Counted from the stretch's first letter, positions 24,606 through 32,574 are shown. The stretch is DNA of 38,695 nucleotides from Desulfobacterales bacterium (GCA_016218685.1 JACRDD010000006.1:1-38695), one strand, 5' to 3'. Program-made: numbers and translations. The notes: generated by a model from the sequence alone, not told the origin.

Positions 24606-25976
24606 TTGACTGCTGAGACGAAAGAAATACCCGCCAGTTACGCCACGGCCAAGGCCTTTTGCCTGACCTCGGCCTTCTGGATGATGGTGGCCACCTTCTA
24701 TGGACTGCTGGGCGCCACCGAGCTGATCGCCCCGGACCTGACCGCCAATATCGGCGGGATTGTCTTCGGAAGGGTGCGGCCCACCCATATCAACCTGGTG
24801 CTCTTCGGCTTTGTCACCCCCGGTCTGCTGGGCGCGGCCTTTTTTTTCATACCGCGGTTACTGGGGACCCCCCTATACAGCGAGCGGCTGGGGGTCTTTA
24901 CGGCCCTGGCCTGGAACGCGGCCCTGGTGGCCCTGGTGGCGACCTTGGCCATGGGCTTGACCCAGGGGCGGGAGTACGCCGAGCTAATCTGGCCCATCGA
25001 TGTGGCCGTGGTGCTGGTCTTTGCCCTGACCTTTTTCAACTTCACCATGACCGTGGCGCGCCGCCAGGAGAAGATCCTTTACGTCTCGGTCTGGTATGTG
25101 CTGGCGGGCTGCATCCTCACGGCCTGCACCTATGCCCTGGGCAACGTGATCTGGCGGCCCAACAGCGGCGCCCTGGTGGGCATTCCCGATGCCATCCTGC
25201 TCTGGTTTTACGGCCACAATGTTTTCGGCCTGCTGCTCACGCCCCTGTCGGCCGGGGTGACCTACTATGTCATCCCCCGGGCTACGCGGGCGCCGCTCTA
25301 CAGCCACACTTTGTCGTTGCTGGGATTCTGGTCCCTGATCGTGGTCTACACCCACATCGGCACCCACCACCTGCTGCAAGTGCCGGTGCCCACCTGGCTC
25401 AAGGTGGTGGCCATCGTGGACAGCGTGGCCATGGTGATTCCGGTCATGGCCTTCCTGATCAACATCTGGTACACGGCCAAGGGCAAGCTGGGCGAGATCC
25501 ATGCCGACGTGGGCGCCAAGTTCGTCTTCACCGGCACCATCATGTACTTCTTCGTCAGCATCCAGGGATCGTTCATGGCCCTGCCCGACGTGCAGCGCGT
25601 CACCCATTTCAATAACTGGGTGGTGGCCCACGCCCACATCGGCGTGCTGGGTTTTGCGGGCATGATCGCCCTGGGCGGGATTTACTTCACCATCCCCAAG
25701 ATGACCGGCCGGCCGCTCTTCAGCCGTTTTCTGGCCGACTTCCAGTACTGGATGGTGCTCATCGGCATGGTGGGCTTCACCATCGTGCTGACCATCGCCG
25801 GTCTGATCCAGGGCAACGCCTGGCTCAACGGCGAGACGGTCTACCGCGTGTTGCCGCAAATTCATGTGTATTACGTGACCCGGGCCGGCCTGGGACTGTT
25901 GATCTTCACCTCGGCCCTGCTCGGTTTTTACAATATCGTGCGGTCCTTGCTGCCCCAACGCGGAGCGATGCCATGA
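24606..25976 (+). CDS. ccoN: cbb3-type cytochrome c oxidase catalytic subunit, CcoN-like
   Basis: A 456-residue haem-copper oxidase subunit I of the cbb3 (C) type, with about 12 helices. All metal ligands are visible: H61 (RPTHINL) and H344 for low-spin haem b, H342 for haem b3 (VVAHAHIG), and H204 (FYGHNVFG), H254 and H255 (IGTHHLL) for CuB. Y249 stands where the cross-linked tyrosine of C-type oxidases lies, in the helix carrying the CuB histidine pair. It should reduce oxygen to water. The start is a TTG with a good TAGGAG ribosome binding site, 25 bases after actA; no ATG fits. An alternative substrate such as nitric oxide is unlikely given the tyrosine. Confidence 0.93.
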   Translation: MTAETKEIPASYATAKAFCLTSAFWMMVATFYGLLGATELIAPDLTANIGGIVFGRVRPTHINLVLFGFVTPGLLGAAFFFIPRLLGTPLYSERLGVFTALAWNAALVALVATLAMGLTQGREYAELIWPIDVAVVLVFALTFFNFTMTVARRQEKILYVSVWYVLAGCILTACTYALGNVIWRPNSGALVGIPDAILLWFYGHNVFGLLLTPLSAGVTYYVIPRATRAPLYSHTLSLLGFWSLIVVYTHIGTHHLLQVPVPTWLKVVAIVDSVAMVIPVMAFLINIWYTAKGKLGEIHADVGAKFVFTGTIMYFFVSIQGSFMALPDVQRVTHFNNWVVAHAHIGVLGFAGMIALGGIYFTIPKMTGRPLFSRFLADFQYWMVLIGMVGFTIVLTIAGLIQGNAWLNGETVYRVLPQIHVYYVTRAGLGLLIFTSALLGFYNIVRSLLPQRGAMP

Positions 25977-26908
25977 AGATGACCCCTCTTGCCGTGATCG
26001 TCGGCAGCCTGCTGATATTGGCGACCATCGTGTTCGTCGTTGTGATTTTGCCTTTTGCCCATACCAGCAAAACCGTCCCCTCGGATATCTTCCGCGTGCG
26101 CACGGCGGAGGAATCGGCCGGACGGGCGACTTACATCGCCAACGGCTGCGTCTATTGCCACAGCCAATCGGTGCGCACCATCGACTGGGATCTGGGGGCC
26201 GAGCGCATCGCCCAGGCCGGCGACTATGTGGCCGATTATCCCATACTGCTCGGCTCCCAGCGCACCGGGCCGGATATCTCCCAGGCCGGCGGCGAGCACC
26301 CCGACGACTGGCACATGGCCCACTTCATCAATCCGCGCTATACGCGGACGCTCTCGCTCATGCCGCCGTTCGAATTTCTGGGCCCGGCCAAGCTGGACAA
26401 CCTGATCCGCTATGTCCAGAGCCTGGGGTTCAAGGATGCCGACAAGCGCATGACGCGCCAACGGTACTGGAAGGCCGAAGCCGTCAAGGCCTACGAGGCC
26501 GGACCGGACGCCAACGTGGCCTGGCTTAGCGCCCATATTCCCCAGGGGTGGCGGGACGTGCCCAATCCCTATCCCACCAGCGCGGCCGGCCTGGCGCGCG
26601 GCCACAAGATCTACCAGGACTTTTGCCTGGGGTGCCACGGCCCGGTGGGCGACGGCATGGGGCCGGCCCAGCAGTGGATCTACCCACCGCCGCTCAACTT
26701 CACCATCTTGAAGAACCGCGAGATCAGCGGCGGCATTCTTTACTACCAGATCATGAACGGCATCACCGGCACGGCCATGCCCTATTTCAAGCGCGACCTG
26801 GAGTCGGAGAAGATCTGGGACGTGGGCAACTACGTGGCGGTCTACTTCATCAACGACAGCGACGCCAATACGGAGCCGCGGGGCATCGACGCGGCCTACG
26901 AGCCATAG
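25973..26908 (+). CDS. Dihaem cytochrome c, CcoO-like domain fused to a second cytochrome domain
   Basis: A 311-residue protein. An N-terminal membrane anchor (residues 7-28) is followed by a CcoO/FixO-like domain with CVYCH at 59-63 and the adjoining SQSVRTIDWD and GPDISQAGGEHPDDWHMAHFINPR motifs of CcoO, with M130 (SLMPPF) as probable axial ligand. From about residue 205 a second class I cytochrome domain begins, with CLGCH at 218-222 and M269 (TAMPYF). In standard cbb3 oxidases CcoO has one haem and CcoP two; here one haem domain is joined to CcoO, apparently replacing part of CcoP. The start overlaps ccoN by four bases. Confidence 0.88.
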   Translation: MKMTPLAVIVGSLLILATIVFVVVILPFAHTSKTVPSDIFRVRTAEESAGRATYIANGCVYCHSQSVRTIDWDLGAERIAQAGDYVADYPILLGSQRTGPDISQAGGEHPDDWHMAHFINPRYTRTLSLMPPFEFLGPAKLDNLIRYVQSLGFKDADKRMTRQRYWKAEAVKAYEAGPDANVAWLSAHIPQGWRDVPNPYPTSAAGLARGHKIYQDFCLGCHGPVGDGMGPAQQWIYPPPLNFTILKNREISGGILYYQIMNGITGTAMPYFKRDLESEKIWDVGNYVAVYFINDSDANTEPRGIDAAYEP

Positions 26909-26923
26909 GGACAAGAGGCATTT

Positions 26924-27178
26924 ATGTATTTCCCATACTTCATCGCTTACATCGCCATCGGCCTGGTGGTCACCTTGACGCTCTTCTTCTGGGCCCTGAG
27001 AAACGGCCAGTTCCAGGATCAGCAGCGGGCGCGTTTCCTGCCATTGCGTGACGACGACGGCCCGCCGGTGCGGGTGTCGCGGTGGGCGCGGTTGCAGATG
27101 CATGGTTTGTTCTTTCTGGTGGCCGCCGGCCTGGCCGCCAGTGCCGCGGTGCTGATGTATGCGGCGTACTTCAACTGA
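26924..27178 (+). CDS. CcoS-like small membrane protein with an extra helix
   Basis: An 84-residue protein. The first half, ending in FFWALRNGQFQDQQRARFLPLRDDD, has the CcoS pattern (one helix, then W-A-x-x-x-G-Q-F-x-D and an acidic end). CcoS is needed for cofactor insertion into cbb3 oxidases. Unlike ordinary CcoS, which ends there, a second helix follows (about residues 60-83), so it might be a structural subunit instead of a pure assembly factor. The gene lies 15 bases after the dihaem subunit gene with an AGAGGC-type ribosome binding site. Confidence 0.72.
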   Translation: MYFPYFIAYIAIGLVVTLTLFFWALRNGQFQDQQRARFLPLRDDDGPPVRVSRWARLQMHGLFFLVAAGLAASAAVLMYAAYFN

Positions 27179-27200
27179 TTGAAGGCGGAAGGAGGCAAGG

Positions 27201-27476
27201 ATGAGATTCTTCGAACTGCTTAACTTCCAGCATGTCATGGGCTACATTTTTGGCGGGTGGCTCTTCATGGTGGTTTTCGGAATAGGGCTGGCCTTCAACC
27301 ACTTCCGGGGCAAAGATGCCGAGCAACGCCTGACCGCCATCACGGGGCGCTACCCGGACGGCATCGAGGAGCGCGACGCGCCTTACCCGCTGGTGATGAT
27401 CCTCATCATCGCCGGCGCGGTCCTGTGGGGCTTTTTCTACATTCTGATGCACGGCCTGCTGGGGGTGAAAATTTAA
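27201..27476 (+). CDS. Haem-less protein resembling the CcoP N-terminal domain
   Basis: A 91-residue protein with two membrane helices (about 10-30 and 63-86). Between them lies YPDGIEERDAPYPLVMIL, which matches the DGIEExDxPxPxWW segment of the CcoP/FixP N-terminal domain that anchors CcoP to CcoN. It has no cysteine, hence no haem. It looks like the membrane anchor of CcoP as a separate polypeptide, with its cytochrome domains moved elsewhere (the second domain of the 25973-26908 protein, and perhaps the 27707-28225 cytochrome). A GGAAGGAGG ribosome binding site precedes the ATG. Confidence 0.7.
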   Translation: MRFFELLNFQHVMGYIFGGWLFMVVFGIGLAFNHFRGKDAEQRLTAITGRYPDGIEERDAPYPLVMILIIAGAVLWGFFYILMHGLLGVKI

Positions 27477-27477
27477 T

Positions 27478-27705
27478 ATGGAACACCTGACTCACGGCGA
27501 ATCGGCGTTGCGGACGTGGCTGTGGATCGCCGCTTTACTGGGCATCATCCTGTTCAAGGGATTTTACTCCTTTTTCGTGGTGTCGGACATGGGCCAGCCC
27601 ACCTGGAGTTATCGACCCATCCAGGATGTACCGGCCTCCTCGGCTTATGCGGTCTATCCGCCGCTGCCTTATCCCCAACATGTCCGGGGCAACAAGGGAG
27701 AGTGA
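27478..27705 (+). CDS. Single-helix membrane protein of the ACIII-cbb3 operon, unknown
   Basis: A 75-residue protein with one membrane helix (about residues 13-36) and a proline- and tyrosine-rich tail ending in YPPLPYPQHVRGNKGE. It starts one base after the previous stop and ends one base before the next ATG, so it is firmly part of the operon. I do not recognise a family. The tail length and composition suit a small structural subunit packing between complex III and the oxidase, but that is inference from position only. Confidence 0.75.
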   Translation: MEHLTHGESALRTWLWIAALLGIILFKGFYSFFVVSDMGQPTWSYRPIQDVPASSAYAVYPPLPYPQHVRGNKGE

Positions 27706-27706
27706 T

Positions 27707-28225
27707 ATGATCCGGATCGTTTGCGTGGGCTTCATCGTGGTCTTGATCGGGTTGGCGGCCTACGCCGGGGTGACCCTGTACGACGAGACACTCCAAGTCG
27801 GCCGCATGTGGGAGACACCGGCGGTGCGTCCCCATGAGGCGCCGTTGCCGGTCATGGCCGGCACAATGGTACCCGCTATCGGCGGAGAACTGCTCTATCG
27901 ATCCGCCGATCCCGATACGCTGGCCGCGCCCTTCGACCTGGCCGATCCCCAGGCCATCGCCCAGGGCCGGCAGGGGTATGGCTACTACTGCATCCAGTGC
28001 CACGGCACCAATTTCGACGGCTACGGCACCGTGGGCCAGAGTTTCGCGCCGTCGCCCGGCGACCTGCGTTCGGCCCGCATCCAGAACATGCCCGTGGGAA
28101 GGGTCTTCCACGAAATCAGCTACGGCATTCCCGGCGGCCGCCAGCCGGCCCTGGCCAGCACCATCGCCGCCGGCGAGCGCTGGCAGATCATCGCCTTCCT
28201 CAAGTCACTGGGTGCGCGTCCCTGA
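27707..28225 (+). CDS. actE: Monohaem cytochrome c, ActE-like
   Basis: A 172-residue protein with an N-terminal membrane helix or uncleaved signal (residues 3-24) and a cytochrome c domain with CIQCH at 95-99 in the context GYGYYCIQCHGTNFDGYG. The NMPVGRVFHEISYGIPG stretch supplies a methionine as possible sixth ligand. In alternative complex III, ActE is a monohaem cytochrome that receives electrons from ActA. It is the last gene of the operon and its start lies one base after the previous stop. It could equally be the electron shuttle between the two halves of the complex. An upstream GTG in the same frame at 27626 would overlap the previous gene and is rejected. Confidence 0.83.
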   Translation: MIRIVCVGFIVVLIGLAAYAGVTLYDETLQVGRMWETPAVRPHEAPLPVMAGTMVPAIGGELLYRSADPDTLAAPFDLADPQAIAQGRQGYGYYCIQCHGTNFDGYGTVGQSFAPSPGDLRSARIQNMPVGRVFHEISYGIPGGRQPALASTIAAGERWQIIAFLKSLGARP

Positions 28226-28236
28226 ATAAATCGGGT

Positions 28237-28560
28237 TCATAGCAAGGCGAATAGGTTCTTGATCACGATCTCCTCGATGCCCTGGGCCAGGCGTTGGGCG
28301 CTGGCCTTGGCCTTGACCTTCAGTCGGATGCTTTCAAGCTGGGTGAGCACCTCCATTTTCTTCACCAGCAGTTTGTAGCCTTTCACGGTCAGATCCCCAT
28401 CGGCCAGCATGACGGTCCAACGCTCGAGATTTTCGGCTTGCAGGCGCACGAAATCCGATTCATCTTTTTTGGCGGTCGCGATGAGGGTTTTTAATTCATC
28501 TTTGGCCAGCCGGCCGCCGGCATCGACGATATCGTCGATGAATTTGCCGAATTTGCTCAT
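28237..28560 (-). CDS. Conserved-looking small helical protein, unknown
   Basis: A 107-residue soluble, mostly helical protein rich in Lys, Leu and Glu, with no cysteines, signal or membrane helix. The central part, WTVMLADGDLTVKGYKLLVKKMEVL, is the most distinctive stretch. It ends 11 bases from the convergent actE gene with no clear terminator between them. It lies nine bases downstream of the lipoprotein gene on the same strand with a CCTCCT (minus AGGAGG) ribosome binding site, so the two are co-transcribed. I do not recognise a family. Confidence 0.72.
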   Translation of the reverse strand: MSKFGKFIDDIVDAGGRLAKDELKTLIATAKKDESDFVRLQAENLERWTVMLADGDLTVKGYKLLVKKMEVLTQLESIRLKVKAKASAQRLAQGIEEIVIKNLFALL

Positions 28561-28569
28561 CCGCTCCTC

Positions 28570-29049
28570 CTATCGGTTATCCTTGTTCTTTTCGTTTTCC
28601 GTGGCAATGGCGATATCGAAAGCCTGCCCGAGCGCTACGGCCGCTTCCTGGAAATAGCGTTTGCCCAAAGCGCCCGGACCGTTTTCGCGATAGGTGCCGA
28701 CATCTTCGTTAAAGAGTTTCACGATTTTCTCGAATTGTTGAACGGTGTCGCTGTTTGCTGCGCCTTTGCCCTTTTCATACTCATAGGCCCGCTTCAAATT
28801 GCGGTTCACGGCGGTGATTTGCGCTTCGTTGTCTTTGACTTTCCGGGTATCGAAGCTTTCGACCAGCAGGGTGGCATCGACCTTTAAATCGACCAGGTTC
28901 GTATAGGTGGTGGCATCGTGAAAGGTTACCGGTACTCCGGCACAGGCACTGAAGATCAGCAGAAGTGCCAATAAGCTCGCAAAAGCGGCTGGTGGATAAA
29001 GAGGTAATGCTTTGTTTCGGGCGGTTCCGGCCTTGGCGGACGGCATCAT
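28570..29049 (-). CDS. Putative lipoprotein, function unknown
   Basis: A 159-residue protein with a signal sequence (hydrophobic residues about 18-35) ending in a lipobox FSAC, so it should be lipidated and face the periplasm. The mature part is helical and charged (NRNLKRAYEYEKGKGAANSDTVQQFEKIVKLF), suggesting a coiled or four-helix arrangement. The ATG has an AGGAGGTGTTG region upstream. It is co-transcribed with the small helical protein at 28237-28560. No family was recognised; the pair may act together at the inner or outer membrane. Confidence 0.75.
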   Translation of the reverse strand: MMPSAKAGTARNKALPLYPPAAFASLLALLLIFSACAGVPVTFHDATTYTNLVDLKVDATLLVESFDTRKVKDNEAQITAVNRNLKRAYEYEKGKGAANSDTVQQFEKIVKLFNEDVGTYRENGPGALGKRYFQEAAVALGQAFDIAIATENEKNKDNR

Positions 29050-29195
29050 TCAACACCTCCTCGGTTTAAGGGTATGCGTGGTGTCGCGTTCCCGGCTCTC
29101 CTGGCTGGGGCGATTGCGTTCCATTGGGTGGAAGGGGGGCGCAGGTGCTATAAATGCTTTATCGTCCGGCCGTCCGGGTGTCAATGCGAGACCGG

Positions 29196-30242
29196 CTAAA
29201 CGATTAAAAAGCGCTTGGATTCCATAGGGGTGATGGGCAGCACGGTAAGGGTTTGCTTGCCGCCGGCGGTTTCCACCTGCACGGCAACGGGTGCTTCCTT
29301 GGGCGCCTTGGTATAACCGGCGCAGATGGCGGCGGCCAGCAAGAGCACGGGTGGGGGGCCGCCGCCCGGCACGAGCACGTTGGGGCCGGGGTGGTTGCGC
29401 ACTTTGACGAGCGCGTCGTGGGCCGGATCGCAGTATTGGACGATGCGCTCGTTCTCCTGCTCGTTGCGGCCGATGATGACCTTGGCGCCGGCTGAAAGGC
29501 GCATGTGGCGGCCGTGCTGCAACAGGTGCAGGGCGTTGGCGGTCAGTGCATCCCCATGATCCATCAGTTCCTTGAGGCGCCGGGAAAAGCCGGGATCGGT
29601 GAGCAGGCAGCCGCCGGCCGGGGTGGGGTAGGACGTAATCCCGAATTCGGAGGCCAGGGCCATCTGGGGTTTGCGCGAACGGCCGTACAAATCCAGCAGG
29701 CGCTCGCGGTCCACGATGCCTTGGCGCTCCATGGGGGTTTCGGGCAGGCGCCGGGCGCTCAGGGGCCGCAGAATCTTCCCATCGAAACCGGAATGCTTCT
29801 CCACGTAGCGCAGCGAAGAGGCGGTCTGGGACATGGGGCGCTGGCCGAGCACTTCGCCGCTGAAGAGAAAGTCGAAGCCCTTTTCCTGCATGAAAAGGCC
29901 GGCCTTGCGGAACATCAGGGTGTGACAATCCATGCAGGGGTTCATGTTCTTGCCGAAGCCGGCCGGCGGCGCTTTAAGCATCACCAGGTAGTCATCGGTG
30001 ATCTCCTGAACGTGCAGGGGGATGCCGGTCTGGGCCGCGGCCTGGCGCGCCTTGTCCGCCGAAAAGAAGGGGGTCTCGAAGCTGATCCACTCCACGTGGA
30101 TACCCTGGCGGCGCAGCACCAGGGCCGAGAGCATGCTGTCCAGGCCGCCGGAACATAGCCCCAGGGCGCGGACGGTTTTGGTCGTTTCGATTGGCGTTGT
30201 CACTTTTCCCCCACAGGCAGCGTTCATGAAGTGAAAAGGCAT
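29196..30242 (-). CDS. PP-loop ATPase, tRNA 2-thiouridylase (MnmA)-like, with DUF814 domain
   Basis: A 348-residue protein. The PP-loop LCSGGLDSML (residues 29-38) marks an ATP pyrophosphatase that adenylates a substrate. The following MnmA-like parts contain C103 and C106 (NPCMDC) and C212 (AGGCLL). A C-terminal segment from about residue 280 (VRNHPGPNVLVPGG...AAAICAGYTKAP) resembles the DUF814/NFACT-R RNA-binding domain. Three cysteines in this layout recall [4Fe-4S]-dependent tRNA thiolases such as TtcA and TtuA. It is probably a tRNA thiolation enzyme, though the modified base is unknown. Alternative starts exist at M6 and V14. It is divergent from ETF-QO across 138 bases in which no convincing promoter was found. 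Confidence 0.8.
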   Translation of the reverse strand: MPFHFMNAACGGKVTTPIETTKTVRALGLCSGGLDSMLSALVLRRQGIHVEWISFETPFFSADKARQAAAQTGIPLHVQEITDDYLVMLKAPPAGFGKNMNPCMDCHTLMFRKAGLFMQEKGFDFLFSGEVLGQRPMSQTASSLRYVEKHSGFDGKILRPLSARRLPETPMERQGIVDRERLLDLYGRSRKPQMALASEFGITSYPTPAGGCLLTDPGFSRRLKELMDHGDALTANALHLLQHGRHMRLSAGAKVIIGRNEQENERIVQYCDPAHDALVKVRNHPGPNVLVPGGGPPPVLLLAAAICAGYTKAPKEAPVAVQVETAGGKQTLTVLPITPMESKRFLIV

Positions 30243-30380
30243 AGTAAAGAAAGGTCACTCTGCATGTCAAGCCATCATTCGCTAGCCGTGTTTACATCCG
30301 CCCGGAATCATGTTATCGCTGGGCCGCTTTGACCAGAGCAATCATGTATCGAAAATAAGCCATGACAGGGATGATCGCTT

Positions 30381-32048
30381 ATGACGACCGAACGCGAATC
30401 CATAGAGTTTGATGTACTTATTGTGGGCGGCGGGCCGGCCGGACTGGCCTGCGCCATTCGTTTGAAGCAATTGGCCCAGGAAAAGGGCCAGGAGCTGGAA
30501 GTGGCCCTTATCGAGAAGGGGGCCGAGATCGGTGCCCATGCCGTGAGCGGCGCGGTGCTTAAACCGGCGGCCCTGGCCGAGCTGATGCCCGACCATATTG
30601 CCAAAGGGTGTCCGGTGGAAGTGGTGGTGCGCGGGGATGCCTTTTACTACCTGACGGCCAACAAGGCCCTGGCCCTGCCCATGGCGCCCAAATACATGCA
30701 CAATACCGGGTGCTATATCGTCAGCCTGTCGCGTTTTTGCAGGTGGCTGGGGGCGGTGGCCGAGGAGCTGGGTGTCAATCTCTTCCCCGGCTTTGCCGGC
30801 CAGGAGCTGCTCTACGCCGAAGACGGCCGCACGGTGACGGGCGTGCGCACCGGTGACAAAGGCCTGGACAAGCAGGGCCAGCCCAAATCCAATTTCGAAC
30901 CGGGCATCGATCTGTTGGCCAAGGTGACCGTTCTGGCCGAAGGGGCCCGGGGCAGCCTGGTCAAAACCATGGCCGAACGCCTGGGATTGTATGATGACCG
31001 TCTGCCGGCCGTGTATGAAACCGGCGTCAAGGAAGTGATCCAGATGCCCGAGGGCGGCAATTACTTCGCCATCCGGCCGCACAACGATATCCACGTCATG
31101 GGCTACCCTCTGGGCATGGGCACGCCGGGCGGCGGCTTTATTTACGAGATGGCCGAGAATCGCATCTCCATCGGCTACCTGACGGCCCTGTGCTACGACG
31201 ATCCTCTGGTCGACCCCTATGAGATGTTCATGCGTTTCAAGCGTCACCCCTTCGTGGCCGACATCATCAAGGGCGGCAAGGTGATCGAGCAGGGTGCCCG
31301 CACGGTGGCCGTCGGCGGGTTGTACAGCATGCCCAAGCTGGCGCTGGACGGCGCGGTCATCGTCGGCGGCGACGCCCAGATTCATAATACCCCGGCCCTC
31401 AAAGGCATCCACTTGGGCATGAAGTCGGGCATGCTGGCGGCCGAGGCCATCGCGGCGGCCGTGGCCCGCCAGGAGGTGTCGGCGGCCGCGTTGGCGCAGT
31501 ACCCCCGCATGCTCACCCAGAGCTGGATTCAGCCCGAGTTGTGGGAGGGCCGCAACACGGCCCAGGCTCTGGCCAAGAAGGGGCTCGCCAAGTTCATCCA
31601 CCTGGGGGCCCAGTACTTCAGCAACGGCCGCGGATTCCAGGACCCCATGGCCATGGAGGCCGATGCCGACACCCTCAAGCCCCTGGCGGCCGGGGCGACC
31701 GTAACCGAATCCAAGACCCAATACGACGGCGAACTCTACGTGGACAAGCTCACCGGCGTTTATCTCTCCAAGACCATGCACCGCGAAGATCAGCCCTCGC
31801 ACCTGATCATTCCCGATCCCAAAATTTGCAGCGACCAGTGCTACCCCCGGTTCCGCTCCCCCTGCACCCGTTTCTGCCCGGGCAATGTCTATGAGTTGGA
31901 GCTGGATAAGGCCAGCGGCAAGGCCCACATCAAGCTGAACCCGTCCAACTGCTTTCACTGCAAGACCTGCGACATCAAGGACCCGTTCGGCAACATTACC
32001 TGGACCTGCCCCGAGGGCGGGGAGGGACCCGGTTACACCCTGGTTTGA
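30381..32048 (+). CDS. Electron transfer flavoprotein-quinone oxidoreductase (ETF-QO)
   Basis: A 555-residue flavoprotein that takes electrons from ETF, reduced by acyl-CoA dehydrogenases, and passes them to membrane quinone. The FAD-binding motif is GGGPAG at residues 16-21. The central part matches ETF-QO (IEKGAEIGAHAVSGAV; PPG-like GTPGGGFIYEMAENRISIGY; GGDAQIHNTPALKGIHLGMKSG). The C-terminal cluster domain has the four expected cysteines, one in RFCPGNVYE and three in NCFHCKTCDIKDP, and ends in WTCPEGGEGPGY. No ETF genes are in the window. It links the fatty or short-chain acid genes here to the quinone pool and so, potentially, to the ACIII-cbb3 chain. Transcribed alone; a hairpin with a T tract follows. 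Confidence 0.95.
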   Translation: MTTERESIEFDVLIVGGGPAGLACAIRLKQLAQEKGQELEVALIEKGAEIGAHAVSGAVLKPAALAELMPDHIAKGCPVEVVVRGDAFYYLTANKALALPMAPKYMHNTGCYIVSLSRFCRWLGAVAEELGVNLFPGFAGQELLYAEDGRTVTGVRTGDKGLDKQGQPKSNFEPGIDLLAKVTVLAEGARGSLVKTMAERLGLYDDRLPAVYETGVKEVIQMPEGGNYFAIRPHNDIHVMGYPLGMGTPGGGFIYEMAENRISIGYLTALCYDDPLVDPYEMFMRFKRHPFVADIIKGGKVIEQGARTVAVGGLYSMPKLALDGAVIVGGDAQIHNTPALKGIHLGMKSGMLAAEAIAAAVARQEVSAAALAQYPRMLTQSWIQPELWEGRNTAQALAKKGLAKFIHLGAQYFSNGRGFQDPMAMEADADTLKPLAAGATVTESKTQYDGELYVDKLTGVYLSKTMHREDQPSHLIIPDPKICSDQCYPRFRSPCTRFCPGNVYELELDKASGKAHIKLNPSNCFHCKTCDIKDPFGNITWTCPEGGEGPGYTLV

Positions 32049-32073
32049 AACCGTTGCGGATCGCGCGGTGGGA

Positions 32074-32096
32074 CGACAGCATGTCGCGCCTGTTTT
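32074..32096 (+). terminator. Candidate intrinsic terminator after ETF-QO
   Basis: CGACA (32074-32078) pairs with TGTCG (32082-32086) around a GCA loop. An outer CGCG-rich pair (about 32063-32067 with 32085-32089) offers an alternative longer stem, and TGTTTTT follows at 32091-32097. It lies 26 bases after the ETF-QO stop. The stem is short, so it is only moderately convincing. Confidence 0.4.
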
Positions 32097-32283
32097 TCAC
32101 GATGTAAAAAAGAATGACGATTTTTTGACTGCCCCGAACGATCGCCTCTGCCGGCGTCATGCCTGGATATAGGCTCCTGGCGGGTTTCCGAGCTGCCAGG
32201 CGGTGGCATTGCTCTTGCTTATTGCCAAAGGTTGATTTGCTTAAGCAATGCGAAGGGCTCTGAACACATCGAAGGAGGAAGCT

Positions 32284-32574
32284 ATGGCCAAGGCTCCAGC
32301 CAAAGAGAAGAAAGTCAGACGAATCGATTTCAGCCTGGATGCGCCGCACGCCCAATCGGTCCTGCTGGTAGGGACCTTCAACGATTGGTCGCTCACCAAG
32401 CACCCCATGAAAAAAGATGCCCAGGGCCTTTGGAAAAAGACGGTGATGCTGTCTCCCGGCACCCACGAGTATAAATTCGTGGTGGACGGCAACTGGATCG
32501 AAGATCCCCAAAACGAGCGCCGCATCCTCAACAGCTTCGGCAGCGCCAACAGCATCGTCCACGTCCGCAAGTGA
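32284..32574 (+). CDS. Stand-alone glycogen-binding-type domain (CBM48/AMPK1) protein
   Basis: A 96-residue protein made of one early-set beta-sandwich domain of the CBM48/AMPK beta glycogen-binding family: VLLVGTFNDWSLTKHPMKKDAQGLWKKTV, then PGTHEYKFVVDGNWIEDP and ending NSIVHVRK. The two tryptophans (NDW and GNW) are the carbohydrate-stacking residues in this family. No catalytic domain is attached, as in many small bacterial homologues. The ATG at 32284 has an excellent GAAGGAGGAA ribosome binding site and is preferred over the in-frame ATG at 32248. It may target other proteins to glycogen or act as a scaffold. No glycogen gene lies nearby. Confidence 0.88.
   Translation: MAKAPAKEKKVRRIDFSLDAPHAQSVLLVGTFNDWSLTKHPMKKDAQGLWKKTVMLSPGTHEYKFVVDGNWIEDPQNERRILNSFGSANSIVHVRK

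Noticed and set aside
28226..28236. Terminator between actE and the convergent small gene
   Set aside because: Only 11 bases separate the stops and no hairpin or T tract is visible there.
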